This document shows positions 17,544 to 27,289 of a stretch of DNA of 38,854 bases, piece after piece (the first letter of the stretch is position 1; each line of letters begins with the position of its first letter). The stretch comes from Woeseiaceae bacterium. Its GTDB lineage: Bacteria > Pseudomonadota > Gammaproteobacteria > Steroidobacterales > Woeseiaceae. The stretch covers positions 1-38,854 of the forward strand of contig JABDOQ010000034.1 in the NCBI GenBank assembly GCA_013043165.1, written 5' to 3'. Position numbers and translations under genes: made by a program. The notes under the pieces are model-generated. The model was not told the DNA's origin and did not search any database. It saw only the letters and a list, made by a program, of their open reading frames with translations.

Positions 17544-18370
17544 AAGTTCTTGCCCGTTTCCATAATCGCTCGCACAACCTTCAGCGCATCCACAGTCTCC
17601 TGGACGTCGTGTGCCCGGATGATATCGGCGCCCTGCATCACCGCGACGACCGCAGCCGCGATGCTGGCCGGCACGCGCTCGGTGATTGACCGCCCGGTCA
17701 GCTCACCCAGCGTCGACTTTCTGGATACGCCAACCAGCATCGGCCGGTCGCGTACCCGCAATTGTCGCAGATTTGCGAGCAACTCGATATTGTGGTCGTG
17801 AGTCTTTCCAAAGCCAAAACCCGGATCGACGACAATAAGATCTTCACTGAACCCGGCAGCAACGCACGCCTCGATACGAGACTCCAGAAACGCCGCGACC
17901 TCGGCCACCACATCATCATACTGCGGGTTGTCCTGCATTGTCCGCGGCTGCCCGCGCATGTGCATCAGGCACACGGGTACTTTGAGTTCTACTGCCGCCG
18001 CGACCGCGCCGGCTGCCCGCAGGGCATACACGTCGTTGATCATCGACGCGCCGGCGGCGACCGCCGCGCGCATGACATCGGGCTTGCTGGTATCCACGGA
18101 AACCGGTACTTCGGTCACGGCCCGGATCGACTCAATAATTGGTAGCACACGATCGAGCTCTTGCTGCTCGCTGACGTTTTTCGCGCCGGGACGCGTTGAT
18201 TCGCCACCGATATCGATAATAGCAGCGCCGGCGTCCGCCATTTTCACGGCCTGCCGCAGCGCGACGTCGGGATTATCGAATCGACCGCCATCGGAGAACG
18301 AATCCGGCGTTACGTTGAGAATGCCCATGACTGCCGGAGCCCGGATGTTCAGAGAACCGAGGCGCAACAT
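17540..18370 (-). CDS. folP: Dihydropteroate synthase
   Basis: FolP joins p-aminobenzoate to the pterin pyrophosphate in folate synthesis and is the sulfonamide target. Motifs: MGILNVTPDSFSDGG (15-29), DIGGESTRPGA (53-63), DPGFGFGKT, and VGVSRKST near the C terminus. I start at the ATG at 18370 (MLRLGSLNIR), giving 276 residues, a usual length. The frame is open 43 codons further upstream, overlapping the end of ftsH, but that part does not resemble the family. The ribosome-binding site (GAGACGAAG) is weak. The ftsH-folP-glmM order is conserved. Confidence 0.95.
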   Translation of the reverse strand: MLRLGSLNIRAPAVMGILNVTPDSFSDGGRFDNPDVALRQAVKMADAGAAIIDIGGESTRPGAKNVSEQQELDRVLPIIESIRAVTEVPVSVDTSKPDVMRAAVAAGASMINDVYALRAAGAVAAAVELKVPVCLMHMRGQPRTMQDNPQYDDVVAEVAAFLESRIEACVAAGFSEDLIVVDPGFGFGKTHDHNIELLANLRQLRVRDRPMLVGVSRKSTLGELTGRSITERVPASIAAAVVAVMQGADIIRAHDVQETVDALKVVRAIMETGKNL

Positions 18371-18431
18371 CTTCGTCTCGTCAGGGCCCGACAATGGCCG
18401 GCCAGCGCTCGCACGAAGTCCGGGCGAAGAG

Positions 18432-20357
18432 CTAGTGTTCGCTTGCCGGGCCACCGATTGCACCGGTGGCATCCGATTCGGCTGTCGCCGAGCCGCCATC
18501 AGGGCCCATTGGCTCTATCGTATCGTCCCAATCTTCCGGCGGCTGTGGCTCGCGGCCTTCCATGATGTCCTTGATCTGCGTCTCGCCGATTGTCTCGTAC
18601 TTGACGAGCGCTTTGGCCATCGCATGCAGTTTCTCGATATTTTCATCGAGCAGGGTCTTTGCACGCTCGTAATTGCTGTCGATGATGCGCCTCACCTCTT
18701 CATCAATCGCGTGCGCCGTGTCATCAGATACCTGCTTGTGCTGCGTCACCGAACGGCCGAGGAATACCTCGCCATCGTCTTCGCTGTAGGTCAATGGACC
18801 AAGGCGATCCGATAGCCCCCACTTTGTCACCATGTTGCGGGCGATTTCCGTTGCGCGCTCGATATCGTTAGACGCTCCCGTCGTAACACCGTCGGCGCCG
18901 TTAACCATCTCCTCGGCAATTCGCCCGCCGAAGAGGCTCGAGATGCTGCTCTCCAGTCGCTGGCGCGACATGCTGTAGCGATCTTCTTCGGGCAAATACA
19001 TCGTTACGCCCAGCGCCCTGCCGCGAGGAATAATGGTCACTTTATAGACCGGGTCATGCTCGGGCACGAGGTAGCCAATTATTGCGTGGCCGGCTTCGTG
19101 ATAGGCGGTGTTGAGCTTCTCTTTTTCGCTCATGACCATCGAGCGACGCTCGGCGCCCATCATGATTTTATCTTTGGCCTTCTCGAATTCGTCCATGCTG
19201 ACGACGCGCTTGTTCGAGCGCGCGGCAAACAGCGCCGCCTCGTTGACGAGATTGGCCAGGTCAGCACCGGAGAAGCCGGGCGTTCCGCGCGCGATCACGC
19301 CGGGACGCACGTCGTCGCTCAGCGGCACTTTGCGCATGTGTACTTTGAGGATCAGTTCGCGACCGCGAACATCCGGTAGCGGCACGACGACCTGACGATC
19401 AAAACGACCCGGTCGTAACAGCGCGGGATCAAGAACATCGGGGCGGTTGGTTGCAGCGATGACGATGACGCCCTCGGTGCCTTCGAAGCCGTCCATTTCC
19501 ACAAGCATCTGGTTGAGCGTCTGCTCGCGTTCGTCGTGTCCGCCACCCAGCCCGGCGCCACGATGACGGCCCACGGCGTCCAGCTCATCGATAAAGATTA
19601 TGCATGGCGCCTGCTTTTTCGCCTGGTCAAACATGTCGCGGACACGTGAAGCACCCACGCCGACAAACATCTCTACGAAATCGGAGCCCGATATTGTGAA
19701 GAACGGCACTTTTGCTTCGCCGGCGATGGCTTTCGCCAGCAAGGTCTTACCGGTGCCCGGCGGACCAACCATCAACACACCTTTCGGAATCTTGCCACCC
19801 AGCCGCTGGAACTTGCTCGGGTCTTTCAGAAACTCAACGATCTCGGCGACTTCTGCTTTGGCTTCATCGATACCGGCCACATCGGCAAACGTAATGCCCA
19901 CCTGGTCTTCGCCAAGAAGCCGTGCCTTGCTCTTGCCGAACGACATGGCCCCGCGGCCGCCACCGCCACCCTGCATCTGGCGCATGAAGTAGATCCAGAC
20001 ACCAATCAGCAGCAGGATCGGAAAGGAGCTGATCAGCAGCTGGCCTATGAGGCTCTGCTGCTTCTTGTCGGCTCCCGTAAACTTCACGCCATTCTTGTCG
20101 AGCAAGCCGATCAGAGTGTTGTTATCGGTTTCCGGACTTACCGTATAGAACTGCAGCGGCTCGGTCTTGCCGAAGCGGATCTGGTCCTCGTCAATAACGG
20201 CAATCGCAACTTGCCCCGATCGCACCTGCGTCAGGAATTCCGAATAGTCCTTCTTCTGCGGCTGCCCGCCACTGACGCCGGACAGGCCCTGCACCACCGA
20301 CAGAAGAACGACGATGATGACAATAAATACCAGTATGTTTTTAGTTAAATCATTCAC
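18432..20357 (-). CDS. ftsH: ATP-dependent zinc metalloprotease FtsH
   Basis: FtsH is the membrane-anchored AAA+ protease that degrades misplaced membrane proteins and, in E. coli, sigma-32 and LpxC. Membrane helices span about 7-25 and 103-125 around a periplasmic domain. The AAA module has Walker A GPPGTGKT (198-205), Walker B IIFIDE (to 258) and the second region of homology [18 protein letters not shown]. The zinc site HEAGH is at 420-424. The length is 641 residues. The GTG start is the only sensible one, with GGAA 8 bases upstream. The C terminus is rich in Pro, Asp and Gly. Confidence 0.97.
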   Translation of the reverse strand: MNDLTKNILVFIVIIVVLLSVVQGLSGVSGGQPQKKDYSEFLTQVRSGQVAIAVIDEDQIRFGKTEPLQFYTVSPETDNNTLIGLLDKNGVKFTGADKKQQSLIGQLLISSFPILLLIGVWIYFMRQMQGGGGGRGAMSFGKSKARLLGEDQVGITFADVAGIDEAKAEVAEIVEFLKDPSKFQRLGGKIPKGVLMVGPPGTGKTLLAKAIAGEAKVPFFTISGSDFVEMFVGVGASRVRDMFDQAKKQAPCIIFIDELDAVGRHRGAGLGGGHDEREQTLNQMLVEMDGFEGTEGVIVIAATNRPDVLDPALLRPGRFDRQVVVPLPDVRGRELILKVHMRKVPLSDDVRPGVIARGTPGFSGADLANLVNEAALFAARSNKRVVSMDEFEKAKDKIMMGAERRSMVMSEKEKLNTAYHEAGHAIIGYLVPEHDPVYKVTIIPRGRALGVTMYLPEEDRYSMSRQRLESSISSLFGGRIAEEMVNGADGVTTGASNDIERATEIARNMVTKWGLSDRLGPLTYSEDDGEVFLGRSVTQHKQVSDDTAHAIDEEVRRIIDSNYERAKTLLDENIEKLHAMAKALVKYETIGETQIKDIMEGREPQPPEDWDDTIEPMGPDGGSATAESDATGAIGGPASEH

Positions 20358-20380
20358 ATTCGGGTTCCGTACAGAAGGGG

Positions 20381-20405
20381 CGCCAGGACCGAGGTATTCC
20401 TGGCG
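20381..20405. other. Hairpin between rlmE and ftsH
   Basis: CGCCAGGA (20381-20388) and TCCTGGCG (20398-20405) are a perfect 8-bp inverted repeat with a 9-base loop, in the 69-base gap between rlmE and ftsH. No T-run follows on either strand, so it is more likely an RNA-processing or stabilising hairpin than a terminator. Confidence 0.6.
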
Positions 20406-20426
20406 GGCTATGGTTATTTGACACTA

Positions 20427-21050
20427 CTACAAACGGTAGTTCCTCGCTACCAAGTAAACCTCACGGCTGCCGGCTCGCGATGCCTTGGGCTTCATGACCC
20501 TGACACGCTCGAAGGAGCGCCGTGCATCCACCACAAACGCGTCGAACCCTTCCCCCTGAAAGACCTTGCAGACAAAGCTGCTTTTGGGCTTCAGGACCCG
20601 ACGTGCCGTGTCCAGCGCAAGCTCCGCCAGCGACATGGAGCGGGGCTGATCAACAACCTTTGAACCGCTGATATTGGGGGCCATATCGCTCATTACAAGG
20701 TCAACTCCCGCTTCACCGCTTGCTTCCACGAGCTGCCGGAAGATCGTCTCATCCTCGAAGTCGCCCTGGATAAACTCGACTTGTGGCAAAGGATCCATCG
20801 GCAGGAGATCAACTGCGACGATGCGCGCGCGGCCTTTAAGCCTCTTTGTGACGTACTGGCTCCAGCCGCCAGGTGCAGAACCGAGGTCCACACAAACCAT
20901 ATCCGGCCGCAGCAGCCGTTCCTTCTGGTCGATCTGTTCGAGCTTGAACACGGCGCGTGATCGCCACCCCTCGCGGCGTGCCTGCTGCACGTAAGGATCG
21001 CGTTCCTGACGATCACGCCAGCTGCCCCCGGTTCGCCGCGGCTTGCTCAA
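20427..21050 (-). CDS. rlmE: 23S rRNA 2'-O-methyltransferase RlmE (FtsJ/RrmJ)
   Basis: RlmE methylates U2552 (E. coli numbering) in the A loop of 23S rRNA with S-adenosylmethionine, a late step of large-subunit assembly. The SAM site VDLGSAPGGWSQYV (54-67) and the catalytic tetrad Lys36, Asp122, Lys162, Glu197 are present. The 207-residue length fits. The start appears to be TTG at 21050 (MSKPRRTGGSWRDRQ after initiation) with no clear ribosome-binding site, so it is less certain. Two stop codons (TAG TAG) end it. It sits upstream of ftsH as in E. coli. Confidence 0.95.
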   Translation of the reverse strand: MSKPRRTGGSWRDRQERDPYVQQARREGWRSRAVFKLEQIDQKERLLRPDMVCVDLGSAPGGWSQYVTKRLKGRARIVAVDLLPMDPLPQVEFIQGDFEDETIFRQLVEASGEAGVDLVMSDMAPNISGSKVVDQPRSMSLAELALDTARRVLKPKSSFVCKVFQGEGFDAFVVDARRSFERVRVMKPKASRAGSREVYLVARNYRL

Positions 21051-21090
21051 AGGACGCTGCCAAACGACAGGGGAAAGGTCGACGTCGCGC

Positions 21091-21099
21091 TGTTACACT
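21091..21099 (+). promoter_or_regulatory. Candidate extended -10 promoter of yhbY
   Basis: TGTTACACT is a TGn extended -10 (TACACT) ending 8 bases before the yhbY ATG, so transcription would begin at or within a base or two of the start codon. No -35 box is obvious. This is a prediction from sequence only. Confidence 0.35.
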
Positions 21100-21107
21100 T
21101 CGCGCCC

Positions 21108-21416
21108 ATGACCTTAAGTGAATCGAACAAGAAATTTCTGCGCGGGCGCGGCCATGCGCTCAAACCGGTGATAATGATTGGCGACGCCGGGCTCAGTGAA
21201 TCACTGCTGGCCGAATTCGAGTCGACGCTGGACCACCACGAGCTGATAAAGGTGCGCGTGCGAGTTGGCGATCGGGAGGCTCGTGATGACATCATTAAGA
21301 AACTGTGCTCGCGAAGTTCAGCCGTTCTGATTCAGCGTATCGGTAATGTTGCGCTGCTATATCGGCCGAACCTCAAAAAGAAAGCGGACAAGCGAATTCG
21401 TCTGCCATCCAAATAG
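21108..21416 (+). CDS. yhbY: YhbY-family RNA-binding protein (CRS1-YhbY domain)
   Basis: YhbY is a small KH-like RNA-binding protein associated with pre-50S ribosomal particles. The family pattern is clear: KKFLRGRGHALKPVIMIGDAGLSE in the first third, then ELIKVRV, and GNVALLYRP towards the end. It has 102 residues. It is divergent from rlmE (57-base gap) and convergent with greA (15-base gap). No ribosome-binding site precedes the ATG (CTTCGCGCCC), which suggests leaderless or weak initiation. Confidence 0.95.
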   Translation: MTLSESNKKFLRGRGHALKPVIMIGDAGLSESLLAEFESTLDHHELIKVRVRVGDREARDDIIKKLCSRSSAVLIQRIGNVALLYRPNLKKKADKRIRLPSK

Positions 21417-21431
21417 ATCGTCCATGGCCGC

Positions 21432-21908
21432 TTACTCGTAGCGAACCTCGATCACCTCGTAAGACTTCTCACCGCCCGGCGCCTGAAATTCAATGACGTC
21501 GCCCTCGTTCTTGCTGATCAGCGCACGAGCAATCGGTGACGTAAACGAGATCAGGCCGTTCTTTATGTCCGCTTCGTCTTCGCCGACAATTCTGTACGTA
21601 ATCTCCGTAGCCGTTTCCTCATCCACAAGCACGACCGTCGATCCAAATACGATCTTGCCGCGCGCGTCGATGGCAGTAACATCGATCACCTGCACATGCG
21701 AAAGCTTGCCTTCAATCTCCTTGATGCGAGCTTCGATGAAACCCTGCTGGTCTTTTGCGGCGTGATACTCGGCATTTTCCTTGAGATCGCCATGCGCACG
21801 CGCTTCCGCTATCGCCTTGATGACCTCGGGACGATCGACGCTCTTCAGTCTTTTCACTTCCTCCAGCAACAGCTCGTGGCCGCGCACCGTCATTGGCACT
21901 TTGCTCAT
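21432..21908 (-). CDS. greA: Transcription elongation factor GreA
   Basis: GreA rescues backtracked RNA polymerase by stimulating cleavage of the transcript. The N-terminal coiled coil includes [20 protein letters not shown], holding the acidic tip residues that reach the active site, followed by the FKBP-like domain ending [13 protein letters not shown]. The ATG at 21908 gives 158 residues, exactly the usual length, with GAGG 8 bases upstream and a four-base overlap with carB (ATGA). A 24-codon upstream extension inside carB is discarded. Confidence 0.97.
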   Translation of the reverse strand: MSKVPMTVRGHELLLEEVKRLKSVDRPEVIKAIAEARAHGDLKENAEYHAAKDQQGFIEARIKEIEGKLSHVQVIDVTAIDARGKIVFGSTVVLVDEETATEITYRIVGEDEADIKNGLISFTSPIARALISKNEGDVIEFQAPGGEKSYEVIEVRYE

Positions 21909-24900
21909 GCCATAACCTCGCCATGCAAATCCTGTAGTCGGTTCACGTCGCCATCGTCGAGGTGCCCGATCGCCTGACACGTAGCAATAGCGGCACCCAG
22001 GGTCGTGTAATACGTCACACCCTTGCGCACTGCCGCAGCGCGAATGGACAGCGACTCGTTAATTGCCTGCTTGCCTTCCGTAGTATTCACGATCAAATCA
22101 ATTTCACCGTTCTTTATCATGTCCACGATATGGGGACGCCCTTCACGAACCTTATTGGCACGGCGGCATGATACACCAGCGCCTGCCAGCTTCCTGGCCG
22201 TGCCGTGTGTGGCAATGATGTCGAAGCCCATAGCGCTCAAAAGTTTGCCAAGCTCGACAGCGCCGTCCTTATCTCGCTCGCGCACGCTCAACAGCGCGGC
22301 ACCCTGTCGCGGAAGAATAACGCCCGATGCCAGCTGCGCCTTGGCGTACGCCTCACCAAAGCTTCGACCGACACCCATTACCTCGCCCGTCGATTTCATC
22401 TCCGGGCCCAGGATTGGATCACTGCCCTGGAACTTGATGAACGGGAATACGGATTCCTTGACCGAGAAATATTCGGGCTGCCGCTGATCTACGAATCCCT
22501 GTTTCGCCAACGACTCCCCAACCATAACCCTGGCCGCGATTTTGGCCAGCGGGACACCGGTGGCCTTGGACACGAAAGGCGCCGTGCGCGATGCGCGCGG
22601 ATTGACTTCGAGCAAATAAACGACATTACCCTGAATGGCAAACTGCGTGTTCATGAGGCCCAGTACCTTGAGGCCCTTCGCAAGCTTCACGACCTGTTGC
22701 TCGAGTTCTTTCTGTATTTCCGGTGACAGGCTGAATGGCGGCAGTGAGCAGCCCGAGTCGCCCGAGTGCACGCCGGCCTGCTCGATGTGTTCCATGATGC
22801 CGCCGATCAAGACGCGTTCGCCGTCGCTGATGCAGTCGACATCGACTTCCGTTGCCAGATCCAGGAACCGGTCCAGCAGCACCGGGCTATCGTTGGACAC
22901 GTTGATCGCCGCGTCCATATACAGCGCGAGATCTTCGTCGCTGTGCACGATCTCCATGGCACGACCGCCAAGCACATAGGACGGTCGCACAATCAACGGG
23001 TAGCCGACTTCAGAACCCATCGACAGGGCTTCTTCCTTGCTGCGCGCCGTGCAATTCGGCGGCTGCCTGAGTTCCAGTCCATCGACGAGCTTCTGAAAGC
23101 GCTCCCGGTCTTCGGCGAGATCGATCGAATCCGGTGACGTACCAATTATTGGTGCGCCCGCGGCTTCCAGCGCGCGCGCCAGCTTCAGGGGCGTCTGGCC
23201 GCCGTACTGCACGATTACGCCTTTGGGTTTTTCCTTGTCGATTATTCCCATGACGTCTTCGAACGTCAGCGACTCGAAATACAGCCGGTCGGAGGTGTCG
23301 TAATCCGTCGACACGGTTTCCGGATTACAGTTGACCATGATCGTCTCGTAGCCGATTTCCTTGAGTGCCAGTGCCGCATGAACGCAACAGTAGTCGAATT
23401 CGATGCCCTGCCCGATTCGATTGGGCCCGCCGCCAAGAATCATGATCTTGGGTGTCTCGGTCGGTTCCGCCTCGCACTCCTCGTCGTAGGTGGAATACAG
23501 GTAGGCCGTGGTCGTCGCAAACTCCGCGGCACAGGTGTCGACACGTTTGTACACGGGCCGTATTCCCTGCTTCAGCCGTCGCTCGCGAACGTCGCTCTCC
23601 GCGACATCGAGGAGCTCCGCCATACGGGCATCGGAAAAACCCTTGCGCTTGATCGAGCGCATTTTTTCCGCGTCGATACCCGACAAACCGGCTTCGCGCA
23701 TTTCGACTTCCGCGTTGACGAGATCGGCAATTTGTACGACGAACCAGGGATCGATCCCGGTCACCTCGGCCACGTCCTCAAAGGAATAGCCGTGCCGCAG
23801 TGCGTCACCGACGTATAGCAGGCGATCAGGCCCCGGCATGCGCAGCTCCTGGCGCAGAGCATCCCGATCAACGTCGCTGACGATGGGCCCACAGATCTCG
23901 TTCAGCCCGGTCGTACCGGTCTCGAGTCCGCGCAGCGCCTTGTGCAGGGATTCCTGAAAATTTCGGCCTATGGCCATGACTTCGCCAACCGACTTCATCT
24001 GCGTCGTCAGGCGGTCATTGGCGCCCGGGAACTTCTCGAACGTAAATCGCGGAATTTTTGTCACGACGTAATCGATCGCCGGCTCGAATGAGGCCGGCGT
24101 CGCACCGCCTGTGATCTCGTTTTTCAGCTCGTCCAGCGTGTAGCCAATCGCCAGCTTGGCCGCGATTTTCGCAATCGGGAAGCCCGTCGCTTTTGACGCC
24201 AGCGCCGACGAACGCGACACCCTCGGGTTCATTTCTATAATCAGGACACGGCCCGTATTCGGACAGACGGCGAACTGCACGTTCGAACCGCCGGTCTCCA
24301 CACCGATCTTGCGTAACACGTCGATCGAGGCGTCACGCAGGCGCTGGTACTCCTTGTCGGTCAGGGTCTGCGCCGGCGCCACCGTAATCGAGTCGCCCGT
24401 ATGGACACCCATCGGGTCGAGATTCTCGATCGAGCAGACGATGATGCAGTTATCGTTACGATCGCGGACGACCTCCATCTCGAACTCTTTCCAGCCAATC
24501 ACCGACTCTTCGAGCAACACCTCCGTCGTCGGCGACATCTCGAGTCCGTGCGCGACAATCCTTTCGAACTCTTCGCGGTTATACGCGATGCCACCACCAC
24601 TGCCGCCCATGGTGAACGACGGCCGGATTATGGTTGGAAATCCCACGTTCGGCTGCTTGTCGAGCGCCTCTTCGAGCGAATGTGCAATATCGGCTTTGGG
24701 CACTTCGAGGCCGATTTCGGTCATAGCCTGGCGAAACAGGTCGCGGTCCTCTGCCATGTCGATCGCCTCGCGAGAGGCCGCGATCAGCTCCACGTCGTAT
24801 TTTTCGAGAACCCCCTCGCGGACGAGGTCCAGCGCACAGTTGAGCGCTGTCTGGCCACCCATGGTCGGCAGCAGCGCATCGGGACGTTCCTTGGCAATAA

Positions 24901-25129
24901 TCCGCTCGACCGCCGCCCAGTGCACGGGCTCGATGTACACGGCATCCGCCATGTCCGGGTCGGTCATGATAGTTGCCGGGTTTGAATTCACGAGAATGAC
25001 GCGGAATCCCTCTTCCCGCAGCGCCTTGCAGGCCTGGGTTCCGGAGTAGTCGAATTCACAGGCCTGCCCGATGACGATCGGTCCGGCACCGATAATCAGA
25101 ATGCTCTCTATGTCAGTGCGTTTGGGCAT
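21905..25129 (-). CDS. carB: Carbamoyl-phosphate synthase large subunit
   Basis: CarB makes carbamoyl phosphate from bicarbonate, ammonia (channelled from CarA) and two ATP, feeding arginine and pyrimidine synthesis. The 1074-residue protein is two homologous halves: each begins with a G-x-G-P-I/N nucleotide motif ([19 protein letters not shown] near 12 and [18 protein letters not shown] near 560) and has an ATP-grasp fold. The C-terminal methylglyoxal-synthase-like domain ([13 protein letters not shown]) is the allosteric site. Length and both ATP-grasp modules are complete. It follows carA after a very AT-rich spacer and overlaps greA. Confidence 0.98.
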   Translation of the reverse strand: MPKRTDIESILIIGAGPIVIGQACEFDYSGTQACKALREEGFRVILVNSNPATIMTDPDMADAVYIEPVHWAAVERIIAKERPDALLPTMGGQTALNCALDLVREGVLEKYDVELIAASREAIDMAEDRDLFRQAMTEIGLEVPKADIAHSLEEALDKQPNVGFPTIIRPSFTMGGSGGGIAYNREEFERIVAHGLEMSPTTEVLLEESVIGWKEFEMEVVRDRNDNCIIVCSIENLDPMGVHTGDSITVAPAQTLTDKEYQRLRDASIDVLRKIGVETGGSNVQFAVCPNTGRVLIIEMNPRVSRSSALASKATGFPIAKIAAKLAIGYTLDELKNEITGGATPASFEPAIDYVVTKIPRFTFEKFPGANDRLTTQMKSVGEVMAIGRNFQESLHKALRGLETGTTGLNEICGPIVSDVDRDALRQELRMPGPDRLLYVGDALRHGYSFEDVAEVTGIDPWFVVQIADLVNAEVEMREAGLSGIDAEKMRSIKRKGFSDARMAELLDVAESDVRERRLKQGIRPVYKRVDTCAAEFATTTAYLYSTYDEECEAEPTETPKIMILGGGPNRIGQGIEFDYCCVHAALALKEIGYETIMVNCNPETVSTDYDTSDRLYFESLTFEDVMGIIDKEKPKGVIVQYGGQTPLKLARALEAAGAPIIGTSPDSIDLAEDRERFQKLVDGLELRQPPNCTARSKEEALSMGSEVGYPLIVRPSYVLGGRAMEIVHSDEDLALYMDAAINVSNDSPVLLDRFLDLATEVDVDCISDGERVLIGGIMEHIEQAGVHSGDSGCSLPPFSLSPEIQKELEQQVVKLAKGLKVLGLMNTQFAIQGNVVYLLEVNPRASRTAPFVSKATGVPLAKIAARVMVGESLAKQGFVDQRQPEYFSVKESVFPFIKFQGSDPILGPEMKSTGEVMGVGRSFGEAYAKAQLASGVILPRQGAALLSVRERDKDGAVELGKLLSAMGFDIIATHGTARKLAGAGVSCRRANKVREGRPHIVDMIKNGEIDLIVNTTEGKQAINESLSIRAAAVRKGVTYYTTLGAAIATCQAIGHLDDGDVNRLQDLHGEVMA

Positions 25130-25141
25130 GAGATCGATCTG

Positions 25142-25204
25142 AACCGATAGTGATATTTATGATTAAGTTTATGTTATAAAATATTGTTTTTATTCTTATT
25201 TTCA
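25142..25204. other. Very AT-rich island between carA and carB
   Basis: From about 25149 to 25204 only 8 of 56 bases are G or C by my count, in an otherwise GC-rich region. It starts at the carA stop codon and ends 20 bases before the carB ATG. I see no clear hexamer pair, terminator or open reading frame. It may be an internal promoter/UP-like region for carB or a small repeat element; see the similar island after smpB. Confidence 0.5.
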
Positions 25205-26359
25205 TGTGGTCAGCATGGCCTTCAGGCCGCTGCGCTTCTGCGCTTCCATGAGCAGGATGAAGCGCTCGAACAATGGCAGTAGATCGTGCGGACCCGGGCT
25301 GGCTTCGGGATGGCCCTGAAAACTGAAGGCTGGCTTGTTCTTGAACGCAATGCCCTGCAGCGTGCCGTCGAAAAGCGAGCGATGGGTTGCCTCCACGTCG
25401 TCGGGCAATGTCGATTCGTCGACGGCAAAACCGTGGTTTTGACTCGTGATCATGACCTTGCCGGTCGATAGATCCTGCACCGGGTGATTAGCGCCGTGGT
25501 GGCCGAACTTCATCTTCTCGGTCTTTGCCCCCGCGGCCAGCGCCAGCAGCTGGTGACCGAGGCAGATGCCGAATACGGGCAGCCCCTCTTCGAGGAAGGC
25601 CTGGATTGCGGCAACGGCATAGTCGCAGGGCTCGGGATCGCCCGGACCGTTCGACAGGAAGATGCCGTCGGGCGACAGGGCCATTGCCTCCTCGGCAGGA
25701 GTGGTCGCCGGGACCACGGTCATGCGGCAGTCGAGATCCGACAGCAGCCGCAGAATATTGCGCTTGATGCCAAAATCGTAGGCGACGACATGATACGGCG
25801 CAACGCGACGAGTCATGATGCGTGGCCTGCGGCCGAAGGTCGACCCGTAACACCATTGGAATGCATGGTCCGTCGTGACGAATTTCGCGAGATCCATTCC
25901 CGTAATACCCGGAAACTTCTTCGCGTGTTTGACGGCCGTTTCCGCTGTCGATTTGCCCGTCATGATGCAGCCCGACTGCGCGCCTTTCTCACGTATGATG
26001 CGCGTCAGTCGGCGCGTATCGATGTCGGCTATCGCAACCGTGCCAGCCTGCCTGAGAAACTCGCCAAAAGAGCGATCCGCGCGCCAGCTGCTGGTTAGCA
26101 TCGTGCTGTCACGAATGACGAGCCCCGAGGCGTGAATCTCCGACGATTCCATGTCGTCGCTGTTCGTACCGGTATTGCCGATATGCGGATAGGTCAACGT
26201 GACAATCTGGCGGCAATAGGACGGATCCGTCAGGATTTCCTGGTAGCCGGTCATCGCTGTATTGAATACGACTTCGCCGATCGTCTGCCCATCGGCGCCG
26301 ATCGAGGTACCGCGAAACACGGTGCCGTCCTGAAGTGCGAGTATCGCAGGCGTGCTCAA
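25202..26359 (-). CDS. carA: Carbamoyl-phosphate synthase small (glutaminase) subunit
   Basis: CarA releases ammonia from glutamine and passes it to CarB. The class I glutamine amidotransferase triad is Cys266 (FGICLGHQ), His350 and Glu352 ([10 protein letters not shown]). The N-terminal half holds the CarA-specific domain, with [13 protein letters not shown] near residue 36. The length is 385 residues. The start is TTG at 26359 with a strong GAGGG 6 bases upstream; no in-frame ATG is near. A hairpin-rich 234-base leader precedes it after dapB. Confidence 0.97.
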   Translation of the reverse strand: MSTPAILALQDGTVFRGTSIGADGQTIGEVVFNTAMTGYQEILTDPSYCRQIVTLTYPHIGNTGTNSDDMESSEIHASGLVIRDSTMLTSSWRADRSFGEFLRQAGTVAIADIDTRRLTRIIREKGAQSGCIMTGKSTAETAVKHAKKFPGITGMDLAKFVTTDHAFQWCYGSTFGRRPRIMTRRVAPYHVVAYDFGIKRNILRLLSDLDCRMTVVPATTPAEEAMALSPDGIFLSNGPGDPEPCDYAVAAIQAFLEEGLPVFGICLGHQLLALAAGAKTEKMKFGHHGANHPVQDLSTGKVMITSQNHGFAVDESTLPDDVEATHRSLFDGTLQGIAFKNKPAFSFQGHPEASPGPHDLLPLFERFILLMEAQKRSGLKAMLTT

Positions 26360-26393
26360 ACGTGACCCTCAATAGAAAGACGAAAACCAGATC

Positions 26394-26515
26394 ACACGTT
26401 GATCAGCGTGTCTGCCGCATCTCCCGTACGGATCGTTACGACATGCGTCTGTTTCAGATGCACAAAAGCGGAAGGACGTGGCCTCCCGCTTGCGACTTCG
26501 CTGACCGCTCAGCGA
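26394..26515 (-). promoter_or_regulatory. Structured leader upstream of carA
   Basis: Four inverted repeats crowd the dapB-carA gap: ACACG/CGTGT (26394-26398 with 26407-26411), TGCGTCTG/CAGATGCA with one wobble or mismatch (26444-26451 with 26455-26462), a 10-bp stem at 26466-26475 with 26482-26491 that has a G-U pair in the minus-strand RNA, and perfect TCGCTGA/TCAGCGA with a 4-base loop (26498-26504 with 26509-26515). carA is often regulated by pyrimidines and arginine, so a regulatory 5' UTR is plausible. I recognise no known riboswitch, ARG box or attenuator. Confidence 0.4.
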
Positions 26516-26593
26516 TCCGGCGTAGTTTACTGAAGGCGAACTGCGCGCGCCAGAGGCCGGCGGGCTTTTTTTGAAGCTATTTTTCGAACCCGG

Positions 26594-27268
26594 CTATTGG
26601 CCGAACAAGACGTCACGCATGCCGTAGCGGCCCGCCGCACGTCCGATCGCCCAGCGAGCGGCCCTGAGCGCGCCGTCCGCAAACACCTGCCGGGTAGTAA
26701 CGCTGTGGGCAAACGTCAGGCGCTCTGTCGGGGAGCGCATGACCACCTCGTGATCACCTGGCACCTCACCGCGACGCTCCACCTGGAAACGCACCGTGCC
26801 ATCCTGCCCGCGGGCTGCGGCAATGGCCTCACCCAGCTTGAGCGCCGTACCCGACGGGGCGTCTTTCTTGTGAATGTGATGCGTCTCGGATATTTCGATC
26901 TCAAAATCCAGTCCCAGCGACCCGGCGGCTTCCCGGACCGAATGCTCCAGGACAGCGATACCAAGACTCATATTGCGATCGTAGACGACCGGGATTTGCG
27001 CGGCGGCCCGATCCAGCAACTCCATCTGCGCGTCGTCCAGGCCGCTGACTCCACAGACCAGCGGCTTGTTGTGGCGAACGACGGCATCGAGAACTGCGAC
27101 CGTTGCCTCGGGCAAACTGAAGTCGATGACGACGTCTGCGGCTTTGACGACGGCATCGAGGTCTCCCTCACGTGTCCAGATGCCCGCCAATAGCAGGTCC
27201 GCCTGCTGCTCGATACTCGCAGCGATGGCCTGACCCATACGGCCTGCGCCGGCAATACCTATTTTCAC
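26594..27268 (-). CDS. dapB: 4-hydroxy-tetrahydrodipicolinate reductase, short form
   Basis: DapB reduces hydroxy-tetrahydrodipicolinate with NAD(P)H on the path to diaminopimelate and lysine. The nucleotide-binding GAGRMGQAIA (7-16) and the substrate-binding SETHHIHKKDAPSGTA (His130, His131, Lys134) are intact. At 224 residues it is about 50 shorter than the E. coli enzyme; most of the loss is between strands in the N-terminal Rossmann domain (after residue 30). The usual GTTG motif reads GVSG (73-76). The start is GTG, with no close ribosome-binding site, 21 bases after the dnaJ stop. Confidence 0.93.
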   Translation of the reverse strand: MKIGIAGAGRMGQAIAASIEQQADLLLAGIWTREGDLDAVVKAADVVIDFSLPEATVAVLDAVVRHNKPLVCGVSGLDDAQMELLDRAAAQIPVVYDRNMSLGIAVLEHSVREAAGSLGLDFEIEISETHHIHKKDAPSGTALKLGEAIAAARGQDGTVRFQVERRGEVPGDHEVVMRSPTERLTFAHSVTTRQVFADGALRAARWAIGRAAGRYGMRDVLFGQ

Positions 27269-27289
27269 TGCGCTGATCGGTGTCTGCCT

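Noticed and set aside
17928-18815. A 295-codon plus-strand frame opposite folP and ftsH
   Set aside because: It spans two well-supported minus-strand genes and their junction, and has no recognisable domain.
24156-25049. A 297-codon plus-strand frame opposite carB
   Set aside because: It is a shadow of carB with Ser/Arg-rich, non-protein-like composition and no ribosome-binding site.
26540-26572. Plus-strand terminator ending in seven T after dapB-carA gap hairpins
   Set aside because: The stem before the T-run pairs poorly and no plus-strand gene is upstream. It is kept only as a remark in the carA leader finding.
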